A stretch of DNA of 64,000 bases from Peribacillus cavernae (GCF_003989135.1 NZ_RYZZ01000001.1:1-64000), one strand, 5' to 3'. Shown: positions 38,678-47,560, counted from the first letter of the stretch. A program made the numbers and translations. The notes: generated by a model not told the origin, from the letters alone.

Positions 38678-39940
38678 TTATCCAAAATGCGGGGGAAGCA
38701 TGATTGAAACCTTTGTGCCAATCCCCTCTGTGCTTTCGATGTTGATTTGTCCTTTATGATTTTCGATGATTTGATAGGAGGTCATTAATCCCAGGCCGGT
38801 CCCTTTCTCTTTGGTAGAGTAAAACGGTTCGCCTAACTTTGGCAAGAGTTCTTTAGGGACACCGCAGCCATTGTCCCGAATTTCGACACAAATAAAATCC
38901 TTCTCCGAAAATATCGTGACATGGACAATTCCGTTTTCATCGATTGCATCAAGGGCATTTTGAATAATATTAACAAATACCTGTTTCAAAGAGTTCTCGT
39001 CCCCGATTATCCCTGGCACTTCTGCGGTTTCAAGGGTAATTTCCTTATTGTTAAAGAGCGCTTCAGCACGTACAAGCTGGACGACCTGTTTGACGATATC
39101 ATCAATCTTAAGAACTTGCATTTTTTCACTATGCGGCTTTGCCATCGATAAAAACTCAGTAATAATGGTTTCGATTCTATTCAATTCATTTAAAATGATA
39201 GCTGTGTAGGCTGGGTTATAATTCTGTAAGCCTGAAGACAATAGCTGCATGAAACCTTTAATTGGCGTTAACGGGTTACGTATTTCATGAGCGACTGCAG
39301 CAGCCATCTGACCGATGACGGCCAGTTTTTCCGATTTGCGGAGCAATTCATCCGTTTCCATCCGTTGCTGGACATCCCTTGAGATAGAGATGAGCTCCCT
39401 GACCTGCCCGCTTTCTTCATCCAAAACCGCTTTCAGTCCCGTTTCCAGCCATACGTAATCCCCGTCTTTTTTCTTGCAGCGATAGGTTCCTCTTATTGGT
39501 ATCAATTCAGAGATTACTTTTTGATAGTTTCTTCGGACGACATTCAGGTCATCCGGGTGAATGAAGTCGTGCGGTTTTCTACCGAGCAGCTCCTCCGCTT
39601 CATATCCTAATATCCCCTTGATCGAAGGGGAAATATAAAGATAGGTACTGTCGGGCTTATGGAGGATGATCATATCCGAAGAATGCTCTGCAAGCAACCG
39701 GTACTTTTCTTCCCGTTTGCGCAATGTCTGTTCGATCAATAGCTTTTCAGTCAAATCAATCAACTGCCCAAGGTAAAAATTGTCGCCCGTTAGGGAATCA
39801 TGAATATAAGACATGTTTAGTATCGCTGTCTTGACTTGTCCGTCCCTGGTAATATATCTCTTTACAACTTCATAATCCTTTCTTTTTCCCTCCATCAGTT
39901 CATTAAAGAGCAGATCATCATTCTCATTATCCTCCGGCAA
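38678..39940 (-). CDS. PAS-domain sensor histidine kinase, N-terminus disrupted
   Basis: A kinase of the sporulation Kin type. From the N-terminus: the tail of a first PAS domain, a complete PAS domain (about residues 80-195, FIHPDDLNVVRRNY, ETGLKAVLDEE), HisKA with the phospho-His in VAHEIRNPLTPIKG, and an HATPase with N box QNALDAI, G1 DNGCGVP and G2 GTGLGLM. The family usually has a full first PAS. Its start lies upstream at 40077 with GGAGG, but the frame is lost near 39995-40010, so this product starts internally at a weak TTG. Either a real 5' lesion or a sequence error. Candidate input: phosphorelay to Spo0F, inferred from family. Confidence 0.8.
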   Translation of the reverse strand: MPEDNENDDLLFNELMEGKRKDYEVVKRYITRDGQVKTAILNMSYIHDSLTGDNFYLGQLIDLTEKLLIEQTLRKREEKYRLLAEHSSDMIILHKPDSTYLYISPSIKGILGYEAEELLGRKPHDFIHPDDLNVVRRNYQKVISELIPIRGTYRCKKKDGDYVWLETGLKAVLDEESGQVRELISISRDVQQRMETDELLRKSEKLAVIGQMAAAVAHEIRNPLTPIKGFMQLLSSGLQNYNPAYTAIILNELNRIETIITEFLSMAKPHSEKMQVLKIDDIVKQVVQLVRAEALFNNKEITLETAEVPGIIGDENSLKQVFVNIIQNALDAIDENGIVHVTIFSEKDFICVEIRDNGCGVPKELLPKLGEPFYSTKEKGTGLGLMTSYQIIENHKGQINIESTEGIGTKVSIMLPPHFG

Positions 39941-39966
39941 GGAAAAGTCCCTGAGCGCCAGGTTTT

Positions 39967-40077
39967 TTAGTTCCTTTGCTGAATAAAATAAAATGGTTTC
40001 CTGTATTTTAAATCACAGATAACCTGTGGGATTCTCGATTGATAGAACACTTCTGCAAACAATTTCGATTTGACCAT
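39967..40077 (-). pseudogene. Detached N-terminal fragment of the sensor kinase
   Basis: ATG 40077 has GGAGG 4 nt upstream. It reads MVKSKLFAEVFYQSRIPQVI and then CDLKYR, a typical PAS beginning, before running to a stop at 39967. The adjoining frame reads ETILFYSAKELKNLALRDF straight into the kinase frame. The PAS core between is too short, so a small deletion plus frameshift is likely. Confidence 0.7.
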
Positions 40078-40306
40078 AAAACCTCCATACAGAAACTGCG
40101 AAAATCAGTATATTCCATATTTCTCATTATTATAGTAACATATCTTGATGTCTTGTAATTATCATCCAGTGAAATTTTTCTCTATATTCGAACCAAGAAC
40201 AAAAAGAAAGTGCGGGACCCTTCTGTTAGATACAATGCAAGAGATTTCGGTGGTCAAGTAAATCGCTGCTTCTCAATCATATCTTTCCAGGCAGCCCGCG
40301 CCTTAT

Positions 40307-40456
40307 TTATTGCTGACCTTCGATAAACTCTGCGTAAAGATTGCGGAGCACATATGTTTTATAGAGCTTCAGCTTTCGCCCCTCGATCGGATGCCTCGTC
40401 ATTCCCGCATCTCTTAGCTGCCTGATGAACCAGCCCTTGGAATAGATGTGTGCCAT
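40307..40456 (-). CDS. YflJ/DUF2639-like small protein (49 aa)
   Basis: A 49-aa basic protein with MAHIYSKGWFIRQLRDAG, then RHPIEGRKLKLYKTYVLRNL, matching the DUF2639 pattern of B. subtilis YflJ (invariant YSKGW, HPIE and LYKTYVLRNLY). ATG 40456 with AGGGGGAG upstream. Function unknown. In B. subtilis yflJ sits beside yflK; here the YflK-like MOSC gene is 15 kb away. Confidence 0.85.
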   Translation of the reverse strand: MAHIYSKGWFIRQLRDAGMTRHPIEGRKLKLYKTYVLRNLYAEFIEGQQ

Positions 40457-40656
40457 ACTCTCTCCCCCTTATCTCTTTGTTCTTTCATAATATGAATGGA
40501 GAGAGTACTTCATAACAGATTCATAAATTCAGTTCGCTTTTAGGAACAGACTGAAAATTAATCGATATTTTCCAGATGGTTTCAGTAGCACCGTTTCCGT
40601 TAATTTGTTATCCTAATGAATCTAGGAGTATTACATTCTTGCAGGAGGTTTCACAT

Positions 40657-41754
40657 TTGTTCACAGATTTCTTAACAGTAGATGGCTGGTTGCATTTAGG
40701 TATTTCAGTTGGTGTTTTTGCTTTATTTATCGGATTACGGAAGGTTTTCACTACATATGTATTCAAATTCTTTCTGCGCTTTGCGGAAAGAAGAAACATC
40801 AACACAGCCGCCAATATTATGCTGGCTTTGGAAAAACCATTCCGCTGGCTGATCGTCTTAATTGGCATCTTTATAGCGCTGCATTATTTTCCGTTTGAGC
40901 CTATTTCTGATACAACTGAAAAAAAGCTGTTTCGCTCAACATTCATCGTTTTGGCTTCTTGGAGTTTGATGAATCTAAGTTCTATAGCAACGCTTTTGTT
41001 TCCGAAAATCATTAAAAAGTTAGACATGGATGTCGACCAAATAATCATGCCTTTTATTACAAAGATAATAAATGTTATCATCTTTGCACTAGCCGTTAGT
41101 ATTATTGCCGAAGAATGGGGCTTTAACGTAAACGGATTCGTGGCGGGATTAGGTCTTGGCGGTTTGGCTTTTGCCCTGGCAGCTAAAGAAACATTGAGCA
41201 ACCTGTTTGGCGGGATCGTCATTGTCACCGAAAAGCCCTTCACGATCGGGGACTGGATTAAGACACCCAGTGTCGAAGGAACCGTTGAAGATATCACCTT
41301 CCGCAGCACCAAAATACGTACCTTTGCTCAGGCATTAGTAACGGTCCCAAACTCTACCTTATCGAATGAACCGATTATTAACTGGTCAAAAATGGGCAAA
41401 CGCCAGATCGCCTTTCACTTGGGATTATCCTATGACACTCCCAAAAAGAAACTGGAACAGGTAATCACCCGGATTGAAGACATGCTTATCCGTCATGACC
41501 AAATCCATCCCGATACGATTCTCGTTAAGTTTGACCAGTTCAATGATTCAAGTCTTGACGTGTACCTATACTTCTTCACTAACCTAACAGATTTTGCAGG
41601 GCACTTAAACATCAAGGAAGACATCAACTTTCAAATCATGGAGATCTTAGAAGAAGAGAATGTATCAATTGCCTTCCCAACCCGGACACTGATCGTCCAA
41701 TCAGATTCCATGGAAAATAAACCGGAGCTCGAAAACGCCCGGGGGCTATATTAA
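40657..41754 (+). CDS. MscS-family mechanosensitive channel
   Basis: A 365-aa small-conductance channel with about five N-terminal helices. The pore-lining TM3 and following strand show GFVAGLGLGGLAFALAAKETLSNLFGG, then IVIVTEKPFTIGDWI (beta domain) and TVEDITFRSTKIRT. It resembles B. subtilis YhdY. I chose the TTG at 40657 because AGGAGG lies 8 nt upstream; the frame is open to 40576. It relieves turgor on hypo-osmotic shock. Terminator directly downstream. Confidence 0.9.
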   Translation: MFTDFLTVDGWLHLGISVGVFALFIGLRKVFTTYVFKFFLRFAERRNINTAANIMLALEKPFRWLIVLIGIFIALHYFPFEPISDTTEKKLFRSTFIVLASWSLMNLSSIATLLFPKIIKKLDMDVDQIIMPFITKIINVIIFALAVSIIAEEWGFNVNGFVAGLGLGGLAFALAAKETLSNLFGGIVIVTEKPFTIGDWIKTPSVEGTVEDITFRSTKIRTFAQALVTVPNSTLSNEPIINWSKMGKRQIAFHLGLSYDTPKKKLEQVITRIEDMLIRHDQIHPDTILVKFDQFNDSSLDVYLYFFTNLTDFAGHLNIKEDINFQIMEILEEENVSIAFPTRTLIVQSDSMENKPELENARGLY

Positions 41755-41783
41755 GCTGCCTTCCGAATAAGGCAGCTTTTTTA
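41753..41783 (+). terminator. Terminator of the MscS gene
   Basis: AAGCTGCCTT-CCGAAT-AAGGCAGCTT followed by TTTTA, overlapping the stop codon. Confidence 0.92.
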
Positions 41784-41924
41784 TAGAAGAATTAAATTTC
41801 ACTTATAAATGGTTTTCTATAATACATGGGTATGGCAAGTTGGGTTATTAGTACAGCTTATTGAGACCTTACCAGGTGGAAGGCAATGGTATAGTCTGCT
41901 TTTAGAATTGTACGGAGGGCCTTT

Positions 41925-42110
41925 GTGCTGATTCCATTAATGTGGGAAAAACTCACCCTGAAGATTTATTTAATCGGTTCAGTCGTTTGGTGTGCAGGGA
42001 TTTTATTCCTTGGTTTTGCAGACAACCTCCCTGTTTATTTTGTCGGCGTATTAATTGTCGCCATTGGAGTACCAGTTTCTTGTTTAATCAATCATGAATT
42101 CAGTGTTTGA
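41925..42110 (+). CDS. Small two-helix membrane protein (61 aa)
   Basis: GTG 41925 follows GGAGGG by 5 nt. The product has two hydrophobic helices (IYLIGSVVWCAGILFLGF and YFVGVLIVAIGVPVSCLI). No family recognised. Translation signals are good, but nothing else supports it. Confidence 0.5.
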   Translation: MLIPLMWEKLTLKIYLIGSVVWCAGILFLGFADNLPVYFVGVLIVAIGVPVSCLINHEFSV

Positions 42111-42142
42111 CTTTTTTATTGGACAGTTTGAACCCATTTTTT

Positions 42143-42400
42143 TCAACCTTGCACATTGGATTTAGCCTTTCTTTGTGTCCGCCAAAAATTTACTGTAAGA
42201 ACAAGAAGCAAAACAGGTACGAATCCCGCTATCCTCCATCCATTCTCAGTTCCGATGAAATAATAAGCAATCGGAAGAAAAGTCACAAAGCTAAAGAAAA
42301 GGGAGACCCACGATTTTTTATACAAACCATAGAAAAACAAAAGGACCGAAATCACAAATGTTACTTGCCATAGAAAAACAATCCAATTGAAAGTGCCCAT
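42143..42400 (-). CDS. Small membrane protein (85 aa)
   Basis: Three hydrophobic segments (WIVFLWQVTFVISVLLFFYG, LFFSFVTFLPIAYYF, GFVPVLLLVLTVNFW) and a basic tail (RTQRKAKSN). I prefer ATG 42400, with AAGGGATC about 10 nt upstream; the frame extends to 42439. Unknown function; convergent with the 41925 gene. Confidence 0.6.
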   Translation of the reverse strand: MGTFNWIVFLWQVTFVISVLLFFYGLYKKSWVSLFFSFVTFLPIAYYFIGTENGWRIAGFVPVLLLVLTVNFWRTQRKAKSNVQG

Positions 42401-42564
42401 TCCCTTGATCCCTTCTTGAAACCGATTTTCCCTATACAAATGCTATGCAGAATGCAATTTGTAAGTATTTGTCGCAAGTTCAAAAATTCTAAAAAATTCC
42501 CATTCCTAAAATATGTGATATATTTCTTGTTGAAATCATTATCACTTTGTTAGGAGATTGATAA

Positions 42565-42738
42565 ATGACATTAGAAAATTTAATTGCTCAATTTATTTTG
42601 ACTAAATCCCAAGTTCCCAAACATGCTAATGTATTACTGGATTTTCTAAAAACAGAATACATTTTAGGGAAAATGCCAATTGAACAGTATCGCCGTTTAT
42701 TAGGTGAACTTGATAAACGCGGAGCTGAAAAACCGTAA
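42565..42738 (+). CDS. YppF-like small protein (57 aa)
   Basis: ATG 42565 with AGGAG 7 nt upstream. The helical product (LIAQFILTKSQVPKHANVLL, EYILGKMPIEQYRRLLGELD) follows the pattern of Bacillus YppF-type proteins: two helices ending in a YR.LI.ELD..GA motif. Function unknown, possibly sporulation-associated in relatives. Confidence 0.75.
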   Translation: MTLENLIAQFILTKSQVPKHANVLLDFLKTEYILGKMPIEQYRRLLGELDKRGAEKP

Positions 42739-42794
42739 CCAAAATCTGCGGCAGCCGAATATTAGATTGTCTCTTTATTTTGGTTAGAACAGTC

Positions 42795-43414
42795 CTATAT
42801 ATTCTCACCAATCAGTCCTAAGATGTTTTCATAATAAGAAGGCCCATGCGGCACAAATTCATTCTTACTGACAGACTTGTTAATTGTGGCCTTTTTTCCA
42901 ACTGCATCGATTTCAAATCCTTGCACTTTGATCTCATTTATCCGCCCAAAACAGAGTTTTTTGAAGTCATCAAACTCGGCTCTCACAATCCCTGACACTT
43001 CTTCTGGTTGAAGTTCAATGTCTTCCGTTCTATTTTGAGATTGATATAAAAACACGTTAGCTAATTCTTTATCGATAAAGTCATCTCTTACAACGCTATA
43101 CTCTATTACATCCAATGGCACGAGTTCGTCAAAGGCTACGTCAATACCGAGTTCTTCTTTAACCTCTCTTATTCCATCAAAAATTAATTCATCGGCTAAT
43201 AAATGAACGGCGGCGGTAATATCTAAAAGGTTTGGATAATCCTTTTTTTTCTGACTGCGAATTTGAAAATAAATGTAGTCGACATCCTCTTCTTTACTGA
43301 CAAACCAGCAATGAAATGTTTCATGCCAGTGTCAAGTTTATGAACTTCTTCCCGTGTAGCAACACCGATTGGTCTTCGATTGTCATCAAAAATTCTGATT
43401 CGTTCATCTTCCAT
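42795..43414 (-). pseudogene. NUDIX hydrolase (IPP-isomerase-like), one-base deletion
   Basis: The start (43414, MEDERIRIFDDNRRPIGVATREEVHKL) is followed by a lost base near 43335. Restoring one G makes the frame continue HWHETFHCWFVSKEEDV, then IREVKEELGI (Nudix box) and on to the 42795 stop. The full product would be about 205 aa of the YfcD/isopentenyl isomerase-like Nudix group. As written, translation stops after about 63 codons. The break may be real or a sequence error; several neighbours are also broken. Confidence 0.8.
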
Positions 43415-43635
43415 CTGTATCTCCCTTTTCATGGGTCTGCTTATTTATTTATCGACAAATAGATCGAGAATAATAAACCCTCCAAATATCCAACTTATCG
43501 TACTTTTTTATGTGGGAATAACTCATTCATAAACTTATCTAACAGCCATATGACAAAAAAATAGGCTTGAAAAACCTTTTAATTTTTTAACTATAAACTA
43601 TCGATAAGGCTGATAACATTGAGAAGAGGGATATT

Positions 43636-44880
43636 TCAGCAATGCTCCTTTTTTCTACATACAAAAGTCTTTTGTTTTAATGAATATACCACAAACAGGA
43701 ATAAGGCCGTAAGTACAAATGCCAGACCTCCAATAAAACCGAGTGTTCGATTATCGACTGCTTCTAGAAGGAGGCCTGACCCAAACATGGATAATCCAAT
43801 TAATGTATTAGAGATTGCAGTCAGTAATCCGAACACGAGGCCCAGGTGTTCCTGAGGTGTTTCCTTCATAACAATCGAGTCGATGCAGGCATTTCCAATA
43901 CCCGATACAAAAGAGATCAGCACATAAGTAAGAAAAGCAATAAGCGCAATATGGATCTTGCTCAATATAACGATAAATATGCCTTCCGCCAGTAAAGCTG
44001 CCAAACCGGAAATTAAAAGATGCTGATGAATACGCTGCGTTACGATAAAACTGAGCACCAAACCGAGCCCGATAGCTCCATAAAAAAAACCGACTCCCAT
44101 GTTTCCAAGTCCGAACTCCTGAACTGCATAGACACTAATGAGTACATTATCAATCCCGTTAAAAACCGGCACGATCATTTCAAAGAGACAAACAATATAG
44201 AACGGGCTCGAGGCAAGCATTAATTTTCTGATCGTTTTGATAGAATAGAATGCATCAGACCCAGCCCTTTGTTTATTGTTACCTCGTGCATGCTCACTTT
44301 TTTGGATTACCGAAAGAGGAAGGAGGATAACAGCAGCGAGTAAAAAGGATATGCCATTTAACCAAAACGCCATATCCGGGCCAAAGAAATAGGTAACAAT
44401 GCCTCCGGAAAATGAACCTCCGATTAAAACTAAGCCAAGCATAATCTGTTCTAAACTATTGATTTTGATGATGGTGTCTTTCTTGACCAGCAGTGGAATC
44501 AAGGACTTTCGTGCCGGGGCATAGATCGCTTCCCCTGCTCCTAAAACAAATGTGCTTAGATAAATCAGCCAAATATGAGTCTCGTCATTTACAAATACAA
44601 AAGATATGGCAAAAGCAATTCTCGATAAGTCCGTTATAATCAAGATTTTCTTTCTTGAAAGCCGGTCTGCCAGCAACCCCCCGTACGGACCGAACAGTAA
44701 AAAAGGTACGACACGGATGGCCAGAGCAGCACCTACAGCAAATCCTGAACCTGTCAATTCCAGCAGCAGGGCCAATAAGGCAACCTGGCTAAAACGATCC
44801 CCAATCCCATTGATAATCCCCGCCAAAAAGAGCCTTAGATAGTGCTTCTCATGCTGGAATATCTGCAATACACTGGTCAC
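43636..44880 (-). CDS. MFS transporter
   Basis: A 414-aa, 12-helix major facilitator protein of the macrolide-efflux-like (DHA) type. Between TM2 and TM3 is GPYGGLLADRLSRKKILI, the classical MFS loop motif. GTG 44880 follows CAGGTGATTTT. Drug or metabolite export is likely but the substrate is unknown. An AATTAG-N8-CTAATT palindrome lies 34 bp upstream, identical in plan to one before the ArsR gene located just upstream on the same strand, so it is probably repressed by that regulator. Confidence 0.85.
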   Translation of the reverse strand: MTSVLQIFQHEKHYLRLFLAGIINGIGDRFSQVALLALLLELTGSGFAVGAALAIRVVPFLLFGPYGGLLADRLSRKKILIITDLSRIAFAISFVFVNDETHIWLIYLSTFVLGAGEAIYAPARKSLIPLLVKKDTIIKINSLEQIMLGLVLIGGSFSGGIVTYFFGPDMAFWLNGISFLLAAVILLPLSVIQKSEHARGNNKQRAGSDAFYSIKTIRKLMLASSPFYIVCLFEMIVPVFNGIDNVLISVYAVQEFGLGNMGVGFFYGAIGLGLVLSFIVTQRIHQHLLISGLAALLAEGIFIVILSKIHIALIAFLTYVLISFVSGIGNACIDSIVMKETPQEHLGLVFGLLTAISNTLIGLSMFGSGLLLEAVDNRTLGFIGGLAFVLTALFLFVVYSLKQKTFVCRKKEHC

Positions 44881-44913
44881 AAAATCACCTGCTTACGATT
44901 TTTATAAACATCC

Positions 44914-44933
44914 AATTAGTTAACCATCTAATT
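44914..44933. promoter_or_regulatory. Operator AATTAG-N8-CTAATT before the MFS gene
   Basis: A perfect 6-bp inverted repeat with an 8-bp spacer (TTAACCAT), between the ArsR gene stop and the MFS start. The same half-sites and spacing occur at 45550-45569. Confidence 0.65.
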
Positions 44934-44956
44934 AGATTGCCAAAAAAATTTGTACT

Positions 44957-45535
44957 TTAGTTGACAATCCACAGTTCTGGTGGATTCATTTCATACTGAT
45001 TATTTTCGCGGTACACAAAGTGGTTCATTACCAATTCTCTTCTTAATGTTGCATAATCCTCATGGAATTGTGCCAGGTAATGATTGATTTCCCTTTCATC
45101 ATAGGTAACACCCATTTCCAGTCCTTTAACAATGTGTGCAAGTGCGACAATTTTCTTTTTGCGCTGGGCCGGGAGCTGTTTTAACTTCCCATCCAGGGTA
45201 AAGAAATTATTAATAACCCGGTTCCGTTCCGATTCATTAGTTTTCAGCTCATCGTTTTTGGATGGTTCAGTAACCATATTAACGATAGCAAGAGCACTAT
45301 TTTCAAGATTTTTAACATTTAATGAAAAATAAATTGTATTCTTTTCACGTTTCTCTTTAACCAAACCGATGTCACGAAGCTTGGCCATATGATGGGTGAT
45401 CGTCGGCGGCTTTAATCCAAGCTTTCCGGCTATCGCCTGACCATGCATCGGACTGTGCCGCAACAGGGCAAGAATGCGGATTCTCGTTGGATCACCCAGC
45501 GTTTTATGAAATTTAACCAATCTGCTTAACTGCAA
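44957..45535 (-). CDS. ArsR-type repressor with DUF2087 domain
   Basis: A 192-aa protein. The N-terminal winged helix (KTLGDPTRIRILALLRHSPM, QAIAGKLGLKPPTITHHMAKL) has the ArsR recognition helix. The C-terminal DUF2087 (KKKIVALAHIVKGLEMGVTYDEREINHYL) is common in Bacillus regulators beside transporters. No metal-binding CVC motif is visible, so it senses something else. It probably represses itself and the MFS gene through the shared palindromes. The start at 45535 (MQLSRLV) lies 15 bp inside the upstream operator. Confidence 0.85.
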   Translation of the reverse strand: MQLSRLVKFHKTLGDPTRIRILALLRHSPMHGQAIAGKLGLKPPTITHHMAKLRDIGLVKEKREKNTIYFSLNVKNLENSALAIVNMVTEPSKNDELKTNESERNRVINNFFTLDGKLKQLPAQRKKKIVALAHIVKGLEMGVTYDEREINHYLAQFHEDYATLRRELVMNHFVYRENNQYEMNPPELWIVN

Positions 45536-45549
45536 AGTAATAGCCCCCT

Positions 45550-45569
45550 AATTAGCCGTTTATCTAATT
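45550..45569. promoter_or_regulatory. Operator AATTAG-N8-CTAATT before the ArsR gene
   Basis: Same architecture as at 44914-44933 (half-sites identical, spacer CCGTTTAT). Located just upstream of the regulator start, a position suited to autorepression. Confidence 0.65.
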
Positions 45570-45805
45570 TGATAATAATCTAACCTATAGAGCAAAGCAA
45601 CCTTATTATTAAAAATTTTTTTAGACAAGTGATTATAAAACAACAGATGATTTACTATTTCCCAAATAGAATTTGACGTCCCCGATCCCTTGAGAGAAGC
45701 TTGCTCAGGTAAAAGCCCATCAGTTGCACCAGAAAGTGATACAAACCAACTGTTTTGATCATAACAAGCAGAAAGTTGTTGCAAAAAGAGATCCTTTTGC
45801 TGCAT
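45560..45805 (-). pseudogene. DinB-family fragment (N-terminal part)
   Basis: ATG 45805 with GGAGGAG upstream. The product starts like a DinB four-helix protein (ACYDQNSWFVSLSGATDGL, SIWEIVNHLLFYN with the first metal-binding His). It then runs into unrelated sequence (KIFNNKVALLYRLDYYQIR) inside the ArsR promoter. The last two thirds are missing. Truncated gene; the remaining frame is 81 aa. Confidence 0.7.
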
Positions 45806-45833
45806 ATAATCTCCTCCACTCGTAATGTGGAAA

Positions 45834-46229
45834 TTATTTTATTGCGATATATATTTCAATTTCTCCATTCGGATAATATTTTTCATAATCAAACGTATAA
45901 GCTCGTTTTAATGTACCTGCTTCTTCTAAACTCCAAATCCTGCTCCAGGCTTTAAGTATTCCTTGTTCATCAGTTGTATCTACACTGAATATTTTGTAAT
46001 GCTCCGTATTTGGTATTTCTATAAAGGATGTCCCATTATCTTCAATACCAACACCTAATGAATAGTTTCCTTTATAGTCAGTCTCATAATCATAATAAAC
46101 ACCATATATACTATTTTGATGTTGTGTCAGACTGCGGGAGGCTTTTTCCCACATAGTTTTGATCTTTTCCATCGTTTTCTCGTCATTAAAATTATTTGTT
46201 CTAATGCTGTTAATTAAATATAATTGCAT
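45834..46229 (-). CDS. GyrI-like/effector-binding domain protein
   Basis: A 131-aa protein matching the GyrI-like small-molecule-binding fold (SIYGVYYDYETDYKGNYSLG, YKIFSVDTT, and the closing YEKYYPNGEIEIYIAIK). Stand-alone GyrI-like proteins bind hydrophobic cations or hydrolyse small toxins. It starts at ATG 46229 with AAAGGACTG upstream. No DNA-binding domain. Substrate unknown. Confidence 0.8.
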   Translation of the reverse strand: MQLYLINSIRTNNFNDEKTMEKIKTMWEKASRSLTQHQNSIYGVYYDYETDYKGNYSLGVGIEDNGTSFIEIPNTEHYKIFSVDTTDEQGILKAWSRIWSLEEAGTLKRAYTFDYEKYYPNGEIEIYIAIK

Positions 46230-46407
46230 AATAAATCAGTCCTTTTATATGGATATTTGGTTAATCCTAACATATCAAGAACGAAAAACATTTCACAACC
46301 TTATAGCAATTCTCTATATCATACCGGTAATCCTAAAAGTTACAGCTGCTATCTAGCTGCTATCTACGTTTTGATTAAAAAGGACAATTAATTAATCTTG
46401 TATTTGC

Positions 46408-46683
46408 TTAATTTTTTAGCCAGGTTAATAACCTTACAATTTGAAACGGTTCATTCCAAGCAATAATAAAACTAAAGAGAAAAAATGCGACAACGGATAA
46501 AAACTTTGTTTTACCTTTTTCTCTTTTAAACATAGCTCCAAAACTTAATAACAAACCGATAAATAAAAAACCAAATCCTGATGCTATTAGTGCTTCAAAA
46601 GAGTTTGGAAAAAAGGATGCAAAGACAAAGAGAAGTACACCAATGACTGCAAATATAATAGATAAATTACTCAGCCTTTTCAT
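46408..46683 (-). CDS. Small membrane protein (91 aa)
   Basis: Three transmembrane helices (LSIIFAVIGVLLFVFASFF, ALIASGFGFLFIGLLLSFG, FLSVVAFFLFSFIIAW). ATG 46683 with AAAAGGAGTG upstream. No recognised family. Confidence 0.65.
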   Translation of the reverse strand: MKRLSNLSIIFAVIGVLLFVFASFFPNSFEALIASGFGFLFIGLLLSFGAMFKREKGKTKFLSVVAFFLFSFIIAWNEPFQIVRLLTWLKN

Positions 46684-46785
46684 AGGACACTCCTTTTAAC
46701 TAATTATACCAATTTTTAGTTGAAGCTTGAAATACTGCAATAGGTATTATTTTAATGGATAAGGGCAACGCTCCGCCCTACTCTA

Positions 46786-47055
46786 CTAGCTTTTTCTTAT
46801 TTTTAACATCGAATTGGCATTTGTCTGAAATTCATAGTTGACTTTCACTTCTTCTACGGAACAGCCATTTTCTTCGAGGTAACTCACCAATTGATCTAGA
46901 TGCTTATATCGTTTTCCTCCTAAATCCACTAAAGGAAAAATACGAATTTCCTCTTTGGAAACCCTCAATAACTCATTTAGCGTTGTCAGATGAAATTGAT
47001 AATCTAATCGATCAGCATACATAAATAGAAAATTGGATATTAAGGATGAATACAA
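46786..47055 (-). pseudogene. C-terminal remnant of a SAM-dependent methyltransferase
   Basis: FLFMYADRLDYQFHLTTLNE and EEIRIFPLVDLGGKRYKHL are typical of the second half of Bacillus class I methyltransferases (end of the Rossmann domain). The SAM-binding half is absent. Upstream the sequence switches, near 47075, to a DinB N-terminus. The frame's first codon (47055) has no ribosome binding site. A deletion has fused two dead genes. Confidence 0.65.
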
Positions 47056-47170
47056 AAAAGTGTTTATTATTGGAATTTGGAGTTACCGCTTTGGTATGCT
47101 CAAGCATAGAAACTAGTTCGCCAATTTTTCCTGTGTAATTTTCTTTTCTTATAATTCGGTAATCAATCAT
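47012..47170 (-). pseudogene. DinB-family N-terminal fragment fused to methyltransferase remnant
   Basis: ATG 47170 with GGAGGTGAAAG upstream encodes MIDYRIIRKENYTGKIGELV then SMLEHTK, a typical DinB/DUF664 N-terminus. It continues into an out-of-frame reading of the methyltransferase remnant and stops at 47012 (52 codons). Translation signals survive, the protein does not. Confidence 0.65.
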
Positions 47171-47181
47171 TTCTTTCACCT

Positions 47182-47217
47182 CCACTTTATGGTATTTTTA
47201 AGAATACCATAAAGTGG
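47182..47217. repeat. 15-bp perfect inverted repeat
   Basis: CCACTTTATGGTATT-TTTAAG-AATACCATAAAGTGG lies immediately upstream of the ribosome binding site of the DinB fragment. The arms are unusually long. It may be an operator for a dimeric regulator, or a terminator without a proper T run. Confidence 0.7.
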
Positions 47218-47432
47218 AATAAAAAGCAGACTGAAAATTTACAAATTTTAATGATATAATAATGAAATACTCGAATTGTAAGTTCAATTTGGTCAAGTGG
47301 TGTTTCTGGAAGTTTTCCTCTTTTCGCCTTCTCTGGCGAAAAGATAGGCTAAATTCAAAATACTACTGATTTACCGATTTAACAGAATTATCTATAATTA
47401 GTATACTTAATATGAGACAGAGGTGAAGAATC

Positions 47433-47489
47433 ATGTTTTGGACCCCGTTATTTGAAAATGATGTACCAGTAGTACCTTTCCGCCCTTAG
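47433..47489 (+). CDS. Possible 18-aa leader peptide or gene stub
   Basis: ATG 47433 has AGAGGTGAAG just upstream and encodes MFWTPLFENDVPVVPFRP before a stop. It precedes the broken EamA gene by 70 bp. It could be a leader peptide or the stub of a deleted gene. No family recognised. Confidence 0.25.
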   Translation: MFWTPLFENDVPVVPFRP

Positions 47490-47560
47490 TGGAGTAAAGG
47501 TGACTACTTCTCTCCGTTAGGGGCATGTATTGTCCTAAACTTAAATACGGAGGGTACAAA

